NCBI GenBank assembly: GCA_963932185.1
Contig: OZ010666.1
Location: 42,203,592 to 42,267,591 of the forward strand
Reading direction: 5' to 3'
From: Troglohyphantes excavatus
Lineage: Eukaryota > Arthropoda > Arachnida > Araneae > Linyphiidae
DNA length: 64,000 bases
The notes beneath the pieces were generated by a model that was not told the origin of the DNA, searched no databases, and was given only the letters and a program-made list of their open reading frames with translations. Shown here in pieces: positions 14,201 to 26,100 of this stretch (positions are counted from its first letter, which is position 1; each line of letters starts with the position of its first letter). A program made the translations under genes and the position numbers.

Positions 14201-14909
14201 AATAGAAATTCCCAGTTTCATTCAAAAATTTGAATTACCATTGCCATATCATTACGCGAAATTATACGATACCAACCGAAATATCCTTTCAGCAAAGAGA
14301 GAGAAAAAACCACCACTTTTCAAAGGAAGAATCGTGTTCTCCGACTTCGAAAATTAAACCACCAAAACAGAGGACCCCGAGACCGTTACGAAATATTTGC
14401 GTAACAAAGAGGTGGACAAAGCAAACTTCAATTTCAAGCATTGTTATGCCTCCTACCTCACTATGTCTGCCCTCTAATTAAAGCTGCGATGGCTGGGGCC
14501 TTTTGTTGGAGGATCGTTATGATGTCCGAAAACGATATGGGGAGATGAAATGGTTCTCTCGCTGAGTGGAAGAAAAAAAAAGTCAAGGCTAGGACGTCCG
14601 ATTTGGACGCCCGCAAAATGACCCAAATCTTCCATTCGAGCCCCCGAACAAAAGAAACGAAGTTATTTTCTTTTTTTTTCCTTTTTAAATTAAGGTTCAA
14701 ATGTGGCATTAGGAAATCGAAAATCTGGTTTAGTGAAAGTGGATAATAAAAAGCAAGGGCATCGACGGGGCTGCCTTTAGGAGGGTGCGACGCGTGCCAC
14801 CGCACAGGGTTCCGAGCTCATGAGAGGAAAATGCGCAAACTCAGAATGTTACAGATAAAAGATAATGTTACAGAATTTACTTTTGACGTGGAACGTCTTT
14901 ATATTCGGC
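11271..14909. other. Intergenic DNA, no gene recognised
   Basis: AT-rich with GC-richer islands at about 12240-12960 and 14230-14830. A run of 12 G lies at 12507-12518. A direct repeat of a 20-mer-scale block (CATATCAATTTATT) occurs near 13875 and 13900. The open frames at 14230-14481 (+) and 14461-14805 (-) lie in the second island. Neither has recognisable protein features or convincing splice context, and I do not call them genes. Confidence 0.5.
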
Positions 14910-14911
14910 TA

Positions 14912-15120
14912 CACTGTTAAAAAAAAGTACTCGAAAATAAATAAACGGTACTCATTTTTGAGTACATTCGATGCTTACAATGGGTCCGAATACATAAGCT
15001 TCAATTTTGAAAAAAGACATATACCCAAATATGGGTACAATGGATTAGATGCTAACCTACATGGTGCCTTCATAAATTCCTTTCAATAAATATCGATAAT
15101 TATCAGATCCACGGCTCAGT
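14912..15120 (+). mobile_element. Partial copy of the TIR element at 8979
   Basis: It begins CACTGTTAAAAAAAAG right after a TA dinucleotide, then follows the element at 8979-11268 without the nested hAT. Shared features include the palindromic GTACTCATTTTTGAGTAC block, the ACATTCGATGCTTA block and the CTTTCAATAAATATC block. Similarity fades near 15120 and no matching right terminus is evident, so the copy looks truncated. Confidence 0.6.
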
Positions 15121-16562
15121 AATCCATAGTGCCTTATCCGATATAGAACCAAGGCGATATTACAAAGTTATAAAAAATTAAATATATTCTTAGATTGTGA
15201 TATTTTTAAGTTTATTTTTTAATTTTGATATTTTTATATTTAGATAAAATTATTGATGTAATTTGTAATTCTTATTATAAAAAATTTATTGTGACGTACT
15301 TTTTTAAGTAAAATAAGGAGCTAGGAAGTGATTGTTTATCTAAACTGTAATACTTTACCAGTAAAAAATGCTTGAAAATTTAAAGTATAAATCACACAAT
15401 ATTCTTATATATGAATCATCCCTGGTTAGGAAAAAAACCAGGAACTGAATTAATAAATATTTACTTTCATATGAACTGTACACTGCTTTAGCCAGATATA
15501 AATAATACATCGACAAGAAACAAATAACAGTTCGTTCGCACATGATAAACATTTTTCAAATAAATATAATTGAATGAACTGTGAACTCATACGAAAAAAG
15601 TTTAATTATTACAAAAGTTGTGTTCAGAATACAATTAAACCCCTGTTTTCCTAACTAGAAAAACATTAAATATCAAAATTGCAATAACAAAAAAACTAAT
15701 CGAAATATAAGAATAAACAAAGGTCACTTGGAGTGAATTTTATTAACATATATATGACCAACTATGATTTACCAAGACAGCTGATGGTGGCATAATTCCA
15801 TAAATGAACTCCATATATGTACGGAACAAACACAAAAGGAGTTATGATGCATAATGCTAAAACAACATTTCAAAAAATGACATTTCATCCTTTCATTTTA
15901 AATGACTTTCCAGACCTCCAATTCAAAATTCAAAGAATAATTCTCAAGAAATAAATAAATAAATCTTTCCCACTGTAGAGCTATGTGTCAAAGAAAACGA
16001 TAAATAAATAAAAATTATAAACGATCGGAAAAGCGCCCACTATACCGACCTCTCATTTAAAAAAGCAAACGTGTTACTCCTGATCTGCTGAGATATATAT
16101 AAACGGACAATGAGAGTTTTGAACTCTCACACTTTCGCGCTGTTTGTCGATGCCGTGAGCAAGAAAACGGCGCATTTTAGAATTCCTTGTTGAGCCGTGA
16201 CTTGTTCTAAGTAGTCTGGTCGAAATTGACCGGAAGTGGATGATAGTTTCCGACCGGATTAGAATGATGCAATAAATGGAAGTTTATATTTAGATTTAAT
16301 GAGCTTAACATTGGCAATTTTTATTTATTTTATTTGTTAGAGTTATTTTTTGATTTTAGAACACTTTGCATTATCTTATTCGATTGTGGTAAAAACTCTA
16401 AAAGGTATATGTTGGCTGATCTCCAATTTTCCCATCATTCTGAATAATTTAATATTTATAAAGCTATAGTTCTAAATATTAATCTTATTTTAATTCTAAA
16501 ACCTTATAACTTCGTTGAGGCAAAAAGTTTTATGTTGTAAGTATTATACGCTTGAGGTTCTT
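15121..16562. other. Intergenic DNA, no gene recognised
   Basis: AT-rich spacer. A GC-richer patch at about 16020-16260 could be a conserved non-coding element. I see no gene, RNA or element boundary. Confidence 0.5.
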
Positions 16563-17076
16563 CTTACAACTAGAGATGGGCGATTATGAGTGACGATTAG
16601 TGAATCACTCGATTATTGAAATCACTCGATGAATTCGATTACTTGAAAATAATCGATTATTCAAAAATGAGAACTCGTAACTGATTTTTTTTTTTAGAAA
16701 TTGGCGGAATGATATGAATGATTTTCTCGCCCGAGACAAGATGATTCGAATGATTTTCACGCCCGAGCGGAATGTTTCGAATATCATGATGAGTGATTTT
16801 TCCGCCCGGGCGGAATGATTCGAATGTCTTGATGATTGACATGAGGGATTTCACTACTAATACGGCTAATCAATGTTTTCCTATTCGTAGATTTGACGTG
16901 ATAGTGGATTAAAATACGGCAGAACCCATTCAGTGATTGGCTATTGTGGCTAACAGTGTTTTTTTTTCTGAAGTAGAAACAGGGATGTATCCAATGCCAC
17001 TATTATCTCGATTAATTTGAGTTTATGTGAAATTTTATCTTGATTATGTACTAATCGAATGAAGTTGAGGTTCGAC

Positions 17077-17190
17077 GATTATGGAATGATCGAGAACTTC
17101 TGGAATGTTATTCGATTATGGAATGATCGAGAACTTCTGGAATGTTATTCGATTATGGAATGATCGAGACATTGTGGAATGTTACTAATC
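17077..17190. repeat. 37-bp tandem repeat, about 3 copies
   Basis: The unit starts CGATTATGGAATGATCGAGA and ends GGAATGTTATT. The first two copies are identical and the third is diverged. It lies within the left part of the hAT at 16571-20301 and carries the same CGATTA core as the subterminal motifs, so it probably arose by amplification of transposase-binding sites. Confidence 0.8.
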
Positions 17191-18199
17191 GAGAACTTCA
17201 CTCGATTAAGGAATAATCGGCAACTTTTTGCCGATTATACTACCAAAATTTCGATCATTCGAGCATTTTCATACGACGCGAGAAGACGTTTTCTTTCCTC
17301 TGTGATTTTTACAGGTGTTTGTTGATTGCATGTAGCATTTTCAGGCAAGTCTTTCGAGAAAAGATTTGATTAAATTCATTACGAATTGGCAAGAACATAA
17401 TTGCTTGTATTAAAATATATGGTACTGTCACTGACTGTCAACAACCCTGTTTAAATAGAGTTTTAGATTCATAGAATTGTTTATATGTTATTAAAACAAA
17501 ATTATTACTTAACGAAGTTTAGCTGGCATTCATTATTTAATTTTTGCAGAGGATTATATATTTGGAATATTGATGTGACTTGTGTGCTTTTCCAATGTGT
17601 AGTGTTATCATGTTTTAGAAATATCATGTATATTCTAAGAAGAAAACTATCAGATGGCAAGTCCTGCTGTAGAATTACAATCGACGACTAAATGATTCTT
17701 GTGTTTGGGGATCATTTTATATTAATGAAGCCAAATACAAGAATTTTTTGGATAATGTAAAGTTACTCTACAAATCGGCAGCTCTGTTCATTGTACACAT
17801 CATGAAGTTAAGAAATATATGTGACTATACATATCAGATAATACATTAGCTGATAAAACTGTTTCCTTTGATACATTTAAATAGTATATTCATTATAATG
17901 TGCTAGATTCAAATTGTAATAAATTTTGTCTAAAAGCTTCTATTATTCCAACTTTAGAATGCAGTAATGTTTTCCAATGTCAAAATAATGCTCTCAAAGA
18001 ATACAATTCAAGTTGTATTTAAAGGTGGATAATATTTAAATCTTGGATACAAAATGGTTTTCCTTATAACATTTATTTTTGTTCGTCATAAATATAATAA
18101 CACATTGATAGTTTTTATTAATAATTTATTATCTGTATTGAGTATTAAACATTTTAGATAATTTAAACCACCTTCTATGTAAGCAAGCTTAAGTATGTA

Positions 18200-18620
18200 A
18201 ACAGTGGTGTTACATAAAAAATATTTTGGGGTGATTGAAACAAGAAATTTCCTCACTTAACAATTCGAAATTCTCAACTCAACTATTCGAAATTTCCAAG
18301 TGATGAAAGTTCCCAGTTCCCACTTATTAACATTTTTCATCTTTTTTTATATATATTTTAGATAATATTAAACAGTTCTCCGCAAGCATTGATTTGTTGC
18401 ACCCATATTCTGTTCTGAGGTCTAATTTAAATGTTATCTTACAAGTTGGGCAATTTCTAATCTTCCCTAGCTTTTATTTCTTAATAATATTAATTTTCTT
18501 CAATCATAAATTTTACCAACTTAGGGTTTTTAGAAGTTGAAATTTCCAACTTTCAGGGTTTCCAGATGATTGGGGGGGGGGAGGTGGGGGGGGGACTCCC
18601 CCTGTGCGATGGGCCTGTAT
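18200..18620 (+). repeat. Dispersed repeat family R2, copy 1
   Basis: It is clearly similar along its length to 60127-60540 (+) and, in part, to 63541-63700 (-). Shared blocks include GCATTGATTTGTTGCAC, CAATTTCTAATCTTCCCT, AATAATATTAATTTTCTTC and AGGGTTTCCAGAT. Each of the two longer copies ends in a G/C homopolymer-rich stretch followed by a GTGCGA motif. No coding potential is visible. The superfamily is not identified. Confidence 0.75.
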
Positions 18621-19680
18621 ATTTTTATAGTTTAATTTCTCGACAAGTAAGCAATCTCCCGAGTAATGTAATTAATATTTAGACGATATTTTATATTACA
18701 GACTTTGTTAATAGTTTTGTGTGTTAAGTTGTTGGATTCCTTGAATTATTTATTCACAATTTATATATTCCAAGTTTCTCAAATAAACAATGGATTGTTT
18801 AGTGAAATTCTTAAAATCCTGATTTGATTTCTGTCGATGATTGATTATTATAATTGAAGAATTAAACAAGTTAATTTATTTTGTGGTACTACTTAAAAAA
18901 GTTTCAAAACACAACAAATCTCCAAAGTGAATTTTTTTTATTAAATAGTTTTAATTAAATGTGAGTTTTTACATTTAATTTTCTGAATATTTTAATCAAA
19001 CTCCTATTTTGTTGTATTTTCTCCATTTGTGTCATAATGGCAATAATAAAATATTTTTCTACTATTACTATTGTATATCACCAAACATTAAAAAAAAAAA
19101 AATTATGCATGCAAAGAATCTTTATTCTCGGCTTAAATAAAAAATGCTTTGCTGGGTATCCCCTTAAGTTTTATCAGTATTGCAACAGTTTTTGCTGGTA
19201 CTCTCCTTTCCAAAAATATTTGAGGCCCCCACAAATTATTACCAAACTGGGACACTAATTGTAAACCTTATTAGAAAATTAGATTCGAAAACCAATTTTA
19301 GCTAACACAAGCATCCTAGGGTTCGACATCAATACTATTTCCAAAATTCTAAATAGTCAACTCCGATAACAAATTTTGCTAAAATAACAAAATTTTAACT
19401 TTTTAAAAAACATTTTAGAATTAGTTTGTTATTTATTGTTAGCATTATATTATGTATGTTTTATGGAAGCCATATTTTAAAAACAGTATGAAAAATCTAT
19501 ATAGTTAATTAGTGTACCTCCAATATTTATAATTACTAAATTATCATATAGAAGTTTATAGTATAAAACCCAAACAATATTGTAGTTATGCAGTTTTCTA
19601 TTAGTTTGATTTTTGGAATTTATCTAAAGCGGAAAAATTTATTTTAGATTTTTGAACACTGACTAGAGGTTATATTCAGT

Positions 19681-19959
19681 TCACTTTATTAAAAGATTAT
19701 TTTGAATACAGACAGCATCAATACACTTTTTTATTTGGTGATATTTAAATTTTGTTTTATCTCTGAAAACTCCCTTTAATCCTTGACCAACCCACATTGC
19801 GGCCCCATCCGTTACGCCATTATTGCCATCTAAAAATTTAATTTTAGATAGAGCTAAAATAATTTGTTTGAAACTAAAGATCCCAGATGAAACAAACTTT
19901 ATTTTTCGTAAAAAAAACCTCAGAATAATAAACATTTTAATCACATCAAAAGAAAACAC
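19681..19959 (-). pseudogene. hAT/ZBED-like transposase fragment
   Basis: A 92-codon open frame contains VTDGAAMWVGQGLKGVF, then a lysine/phenylalanine-rich spacer, then an IKKCIDAVCIQNNL segment. This resembles the TDGAxxMxG...HCxxHxxxL stretch of hAT-derived transposases (ZBED/ZMYM-like). Here the histidines of the second part are mostly lost. The frame lies inside the hAT element whose ends are at 16571 and 20301, which supports the reading. The rest of the transposase is not recognisable, so it cannot be functional. The assignment rests on motif memory, not a search. Confidence 0.45.
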
Positions 19960-21228
19960 ACAGTTACAGTTAACTACAGAATCAGAAATTTTACATATAT
20001 AAAAAAAGAATACAATATCTAATATAAATAAATGTTAATTTATAATTTAATAGTGATACAAAAGAATTAAACAAAATTATTTTTAAAAAAATTATATCCG
20101 GAAACATTTTTTTAACAGTAAATTTGTAAATAATGGTGTTTTTATTTAAAAGAACCCAAACAATAATATTAACTGTAACCGTAACTGCTATAGAAGAATT
20201 GGTCACGTGACAAATCACTCGATTATGAAATCACTCGATTATTCGTTTCAGAATTCACTCATCATTCGATTATTCAAATCATTCGATTATTCCCATCACT
20301 ACTTACAACATATACGATGGTTTTTATCACAATCGAATAAGATAATGCAAAGTGTTCTAATCAAGAGATAATTTTAAAACTTTTATATTTTTAAATTATA
20401 ACTATTGTTTACAATTGTTTACAATTTACTATCCAGTTTATATTATTTTTACTTTGTATTTAAAAGAATTATACCTTTCATCAATCACTTGAAAACTCAT
20501 TTAAAAAAAAAAAATTAAATATGCAATATATTAAAATTTAAAAGAAATTTTTTTATAGAGATATTTTATATTGCAAACATACTTTTGAATTACAATCATT
20601 TAAAAAATATAGTCCTAGAAAAATATTTAGAAAAATTTGAAAAATCAAATATACAAAAATGCGCAAAAACATGCGCAGCTGATTATTGAAGAATTTGATA
20701 CATAGAATTCCAGTTTTAAGATACTTGAAGTTTCAAGTTATTCCCGGTTATACTTTTATATTTATATTTTATTAAATTATAAATCTTAAGAGAAAATAAA
20801 GTATAAATCGAAAAGTAGTCATAAAGTTACAGTTTTGAAAACCGTTATTATGGAAAAATTACATTCACAGAGGGCAGATTTTAAAGTGTTGATTTAAATT
20901 TACTTAAAAATTAATTTCAAGGTTTCAAGGATTAGTATGTCAATCCCGAAACCATCCAAAACTTCAAAATAATCTGAAAATTTTCAAAATAAACGTGCCA
21001 ATGCTTTTATTACATTTTGTTTAACATATCCCTAAAAATATATTTCTAAGTAAAATGGGATTTTTAAATTCGAGAAATAGCAAGAAACTCATTTAAAATA
21101 TAACATGAGCCTAGAAAATTATTAAAATTAAAAGCGGAATATACTCTTACTTTAACGTAGTGCGTAGTCCTTAAAATGCTTTTCTTTAAAAATAAAAATA
21201 AATCTTTTTAAAAAAAAGAATAAACCAC

Positions 21229-21497
21229 TTTAAGAAAAATACGCTTAAAAAAAAAAAAAAAAAAAAAAAAACTTTGTTATTACGAACAAGTTGAAAAAGT
21301 AGAATTATTTAATATTAATTTTATATTTATTTCAAAGTTTTGAAATAGGCGCAAAAATTTAAATATGGTTTTTGTAAATTGGCAATAACTTCAAAAAATT
21401 GTAATAAATATAAAATTAATATTTAAAAATTCATTCTTTTCAACCTGTTCATAAAATTAAAAACTATTTTTTTACTTTTCAGCGCATTTTTCTTAAG
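21229..21497. repeat. Long foldback (inverted repeat) flanked by poly-A and poly-T
   Basis: Arms 21284-21344 and 21390-21450 are reverse complements over 61 bp with roughly 85 percent identity by eye. The outer segments also pair: TTAAGAAAAATACGCTTAAA on the left against TTTCAGCGCATTTTTCTTAA on the right. The loop is about 45 nt. The left arm contains a run of about 26 A (from 21246). A long T-rich run follows the right arm (about 21509-21540). It may be a foldback transposon or two head-to-head retroposed copies. Confidence 0.7.
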
Positions 21498-21676
21498 CTC
21501 AGAATTCTATTTTTTTTTTTCTTTTTTTTTTTTTTTTTTCTATATTATTTCAGTTATTGTTAACTTTTTTAATCGCCCCAGATAGTATATTTTGATATTA
21601 TCCGGTTTAATAATTTAGGATAATTAAGAATTATTTTATTTTTCTCGTAGTGTTTCATTTAGCAACCAATTATGTC

Positions 21677-21960
21677 GCGGGCGGCGTCCTGGAAAGTATT
21701 CCGTGCTTATAAATGGAGGGTTGTGGGTTCGAATCTCATCCTGTGATTGCAGCACATAATCTAAGATTCGTTCGTTTCAGCAAGTTTCGTTTTCTCGCTG
21801 TTTGCCAAAACTTTCGCCGTATAAAAAAGATTGGTTCCCGGTTAAATCTGTCAAAGTTTAAATGTCATCAGCAAGTATAAGTTTGTGGGGGTATCGGATC
21901 GGGTGTTTTCCTCATTATCGGAACATTGTTCATTGAAATATAATAATCACTGGAGGGAAT
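21677..21960 (+). repeat. tRNA-related SINE-like repeat (divergent)
   Basis: GGGTTCGAATCTC at about 21725 fits a Pol III B box, with GTCCTGGAAAGTATTCCGTGC upstream in the position of a tRNA D arm and anticodon region. Downstream, GGTTAAATCTGTCAAAGTTTA parallels the CGATAAATCTGATCGGGGTT block of the SINE at 22340. The molecule does not fold as a complete tRNA by eye, so I call it a SINE relative and not a tRNA gene. Confidence 0.5.
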
Positions 21961-22284
21961 ACTAAACGTGCGCGACCTCGAAGTGCGCGACACGCTTAGT
22001 ATTTTTGCCAACTTTTTTGAGCGTAGGTAGATAAATATAGCTCTTTCACATAAGTTTTGTCATAAAATGCATAACATCCTGTTTAAATAACATATTTATG
22101 GCTTTCAAAAATACATTAAATGTTACACATTAATGTTTTTCAATATTTATATAATTTCTTACAAGAAAAAAATACAATAATATTAATTAATTAACCAAAT
22201 GCTCAAGACAGATGCAACTCGATTAACTGAATAGTAGCCAAGATATAATTTGCTTTCTCAACCTTCTATTCCGAATAGTATTCG

Positions 22285-22339
22285 ACCCCGCGGCTCATCA
22301 TCTGACCATGGTTCAAAAATATGAAGCATCGTTTCGGGG
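22285..22339 (+). repeat. SINE fragment abutting the next SINE
   Basis: CATCATCTGACCATGGTTCA and the following AAATATGAAGCATCGTTTCGG match the internal block of the full SINE that begins immediately downstream (there CTGACCATGATTCAAAAATA, near 22627). Fragment and full copy are arranged head-to-tail, suggesting a dimeric SINE or insertion of one copy into another. Confidence 0.6.
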
Positions 22340-22743
22340 GGATCCTCCAGTGTCCCAGAGGATAAAGGCGCCCAGTAATCAGAGGATTGCTAGTTCGAAC
22401 CCGTGCGATGGACTTGACCGCGACAAAAAAAAAAGTAAAAAAGTACTGATCTTGCGATCGGATTGTTGCCAGCTTCGCTACAGAAAAACTAAAAAGTCGT
22501 CCAGAACATCCAACAAATTATATTGGCGTATATACGGGACTGGTGCACGATAAATCTGATCGGGGTTCAATGTCTTGACACAAATTGAGGTTGCGTCGGG
22601 TGCCAGCTGAGATGTTGCACTCGTCATCTGACCATGATTCAAAAATACGAGACATCGTTCTCGGGTCTTTTCTTCTACATAGGCACTGAATCGTCGACAA
22701 TATCTCGCTATTCAGCTCTAATTCTCGTTAATTAACCAAACCA
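22340..22743 (+). mobile_element. tRNA-derived SINE, full-length copy A
   Basis: The head contains an A-box-like GGATAAAGGCG segment and a B box GCTAGTTCGAACCC. The body then runs through TCTTGCGATCGGATTGTTGC, ACGATAAATCTGATCGGGGT, TTGCGTCGGGTGCCAGCTGA and ends at TTAATTAACCAAAC. The same order of blocks occurs on the opposite strand at 57696-58080, which defines an element of about 390 bp. No coding capacity is present, so mobility would depend on a LINE elsewhere. It lies about 390 bp upstream of the SHOC1 start codon. Confidence 0.75.
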
Positions 22744-22806
22744 ACTCGTGTTCCTGGGTCTTTCCTAGATAGATTTCGAACAGTTGCTAACTGCTCATTG
22801 TGCAGA
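22744..22806 (+). repeat. SINE tail fragment directly after copy A
   Basis: GTGTTCCTGGGTCTTTCCTA and the following bases to CTCATTGTGCAG match the distal part of the SINE (in copy B, GTTCCCGGGTCTTTCC and onwards). Together with the fragment at 22285-22339 it makes a three-piece SINE cluster close to the SHOC1 promoter region. Confidence 0.55.
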
Positions 22807-23131
22807 TGTGGAAATGTATTCAGCAATCAACCAATCAAACATACAAACCATTTTGTTTTTGATGGCAACATTAAAGTTGTATACTTTCGGCAGACGATAT
22901 TTTTTTAAGTTTTTAATAACTTAAATTAATAGAATTATAGTTGTTTGTATTCTAAAGTATGTTAAAGGCAAAAATTGTTCATAAGTACTTACTGTAATTG
23001 TAATATTTTTATCAACAATATTTCATTGTAAATTGTTTTTGGTTTTATAAATATTTATCCTTATGTGCTTATTGTTATTAGTTCGTAAATACTGCTCTGT
23101 GTTTTATTTTTAAAAGGATCGTTAGTATGAG

Positions 23132-26100
23132 ATGGCCAGTTATCCTATTTGTAAATCATGTAGTTTCCTCGCGATTGACTACTATGAAGAGGTGCGTTTC
23201 AACTTTAAAAATGTTCTTTGTGCTCCTTGAATACCTCATGTTCATATTTTGATTTCAATTGGAATCGGTAGAAAACAAAAAAAAAAATTATTTTTAAAAA
23301 AGTAGTTTTTTTTTATTTATTATTGTTTCCATATTTGTTATTTTAACAAAATTTATTAGCTCTGGTATATATTTTATATCAGCAATAGAGACTGATAAAA
23401 TGTACTGCTAATTCCATGATAAGGTAAATGATTACTAAGTCAAAATTAACATTTTAAACTAGTAAAATGTCAATTGAAAGCTATAAGTTGCAGATTTATA
23501 AATATTTAGTTACATAATAAATCTAGTATAAAATCTAAAGAATACACTGATGGTCAATAAAAAAACAATAATTTTTTTTTTACATGTCTATATCAGAACA
23601 AAACAGAACCGAATGAGCAGGACTTGCATTTACATGCATTTCCTTTTTGGTGAAATCTTTTTTTTTTCTACGATTCTTTTCCTCGGGTTATTAATTTTTT
23701 TACAGTTCATTTAAAAATAAATTATTAAATTTTTTAAAGCTGATTTGTCCAGTTTAATCAAAATTCCCCATGTGTAAATGGGTCTATATTAATATTATAT
23801 ATAAGTATTTTAAGTAAATATAATGCGTTTGATAAAAATTAAACATGCTTTCCATTTTTGTATTGATTGAATTTCAATACCAATATAAAAATATTCGTAT
23901 TGTGACATTTTATGAAATATTCAATTTTTTTTTCTTCAGATATCTAATACTTTTGAAGATTGTTTATCAGAAGCACTAATTCCTGAAAGTACTTTTAATT
24001 TAAATGGAAATAGTTCTGGTGCACTGACTATTGACAAATCTCACAGATCTCCATGGAAAAGCGGTAACTTTAAATTGCTTCTACAATACATTTTAATTGT
24101 AATAATCATATAAACTAATTACATACCCAAAATTAACGTTAGGTAAACCCTGCCAAACCAAATTTTATACATTAAAATTTTTTACTCCTATGAGCACCTT
24201 ATATGTACTTAATTATAAAGACTTTTATCAGTATAAATTAAGTAATTTTAACGGTTTGGATGAAGATAGGAATGGAAATGATTTACTAGGAAAGGGTCAC
24301 AAGGTTGTTTTCAAGGAAAAAGGTTAGGCAAGACAAGTTATGCATTAAAAAACGTATTTTGAACAATGACTATGGGGAAAGAAAGGTAGTCTGCTGTCAT
24401 TAGGTGTGAATTTAAAGTGATACCTGAGTTGTTCTAAGAGGGGCTTGTTTACTTCAAGGCTAAGTGAAATGCACATGCTAGATGACCTATCAGTCCTGTA
24501 GAAGGGGGACGGCTCGTAGACCCCCCCCCCCTCTTTTTTTCCACACTTCTCTTCTCCCTTCGTGTCCTTTTTTTTCTTTCTTGAATCCAAAAAAACTATT
24601 TACTTATAGTGCCTAATACCACCGATGGTGTTACTATAAAAGTTAACTATGACGTCACAGCTAGGGATGAACCGGATAGTGGTTTTGCCGGATAACGGAT
24701 ATCCGGCGCACATTACATATCGGATATCCGAACTAGATTTCGCCGTATATCCGGCAGTTTATTTTTTATGAAAATAACTTCTCATACACACTAGAAAAAA
24801 CGGAAATTGGTCAAAAATTTAAAAATATTTTTTTATTCTGTAATATTTCCCAATTCCTTATCTTTAAAGTGATACCAAAATTGAATAAACATTCAAAAAA
24901 CTTTTTTATTTACAAAGGGTTATTCTAGGGTGCTGCTTGCAATGGTCGTATGTTTTGTACATTTTACACTTAATTTCTGAATAATTGTAATTTTACCAGG
25001 GTAATGAAAAGGCATAGGGCTATGCCTTTTCATTCCAAACATGAAAACTCAAGTTTGCTTAAACTTTTGAGAAATTTATTTTTTTATTCAACTTTATATT
25101 AGTTGTGAGATGTGATGACCCTCCACCATAACAATTCGTTAAAAATATAATTTTAAAGTAAAAAATTTGAAAAAAAGTGGGGTTTTTTTAAGTCTCTGTT
25201 GGTTAAAGGGAGAATCTGCACACTGTGAATACAATGGTAGAATTTTCAGGAAAATACTTAAAGCAAGAACAAAGAAAATTGATCGCCACAAAAAAAAATC
25301 TTCGATGTTTTATTCATCCGGATATCCGGCATGGAAAATCGGATATCCGGCACTTTACTTCCGGATATCGGATAGTTACCGGATAGTTAAAAAGCAGCCG
25401 GATAGGCCGGATATCCGTTTCATCCCTAGTCACAGCCAATCATATTCTATTTATCTACATTGGCTGGGAATGAAAGTGAGTTGAACTTTCGATGTTTAAT
25501 GTATTTTGGTGTAAATGAACGGTATGAACCATAAATTGCAACTTCTGAAACGTTTATAACCAGTTCCTTTTATGATCATGGTTGAAGCAATACTGTAAGC
25601 AGCCATACTGTATCCAACTAATATTTTAAAGGGATTTTATGGATTTTTTTCTTCTCAAATCCTTATAGAAATGTTAAATATGTTCAAACATTTTATATTT
25701 TCAACATATAGAATCATTTTACGTATCTCCAAAACTATAGTTTGTTTTGCTACTTATCCACTTATTATTGGTTAAAATGGATTTCAAAGAATACTAAGCA
25801 TTTAAAATGTGTTTTAATGTAAAATTTAAAAAAAAATAGCCAAAATACTACAATTCGGCATAGTATATGAAATATAGAGGTAAAACTGCATCAAATAGTT
25901 TAGAAAAATTTTTAGATACCATACGAATGAATATTATAAAGGAAAAGTTTGTCTTCGCGTTGTCGTAACAATGGAAATTACACCTTCAACCACATACCCC
26001 CCCCCCCCCCCCCCCTGAAAAAAAATCCTGGCTACGGCCTTGCTACCTACGATGTTGCCCATTGTAAAACAATTAATTTAATGAGTCATTTTTATTATTA

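Larger units (their letters stand above)
16571..20301. mobile_element. hAT transposon, decayed, with intact 8-bp TSD
   Basis: The left end is TAGAGATGGGCGATTATG. The right end, reverse-complemented, is TAGTGATGGGAATAATCG. Both fit the hAT terminal consensus of the TAGGGATGGG type. The octamer CTTACAAC flanks both sides exactly (16563-16570 and 20302-20309). Subterminal DNA on both sides is full of CACTCGATTA and ATCGATTATTC motifs, as expected for hAT transposase-binding arrays. A 37-bp tandem repeat lies at 17077-17190, and a transposase-like fragment lies on the - strand at 19681-19959. A dispersed repeat copy (18200-18620) is included in the interior. No intact transposase frame remains. 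Confidence 0.85.

Noticed and set aside
14461..14805. 114-codon - strand open frame as a gene
   Set aside because: No domain, no codon pattern I trust, low-complexity Lys and Phe runs, and no splice context. It lies in a GC-richer island where long frames arise more easily.
22340..22420. True tRNA gene
   Set aside because: A- and B-box-like sequences are present, but no complete cloverleaf forms and the same block recurs with a long non-tRNA body, so it is a SINE.
23127..23191. Upstream ATG at 23127 as the SHOC1 start
   Set aside because: Its frame meets a stop early in exon 2. The ATG at 23132 joins in phase 0 and stays open.
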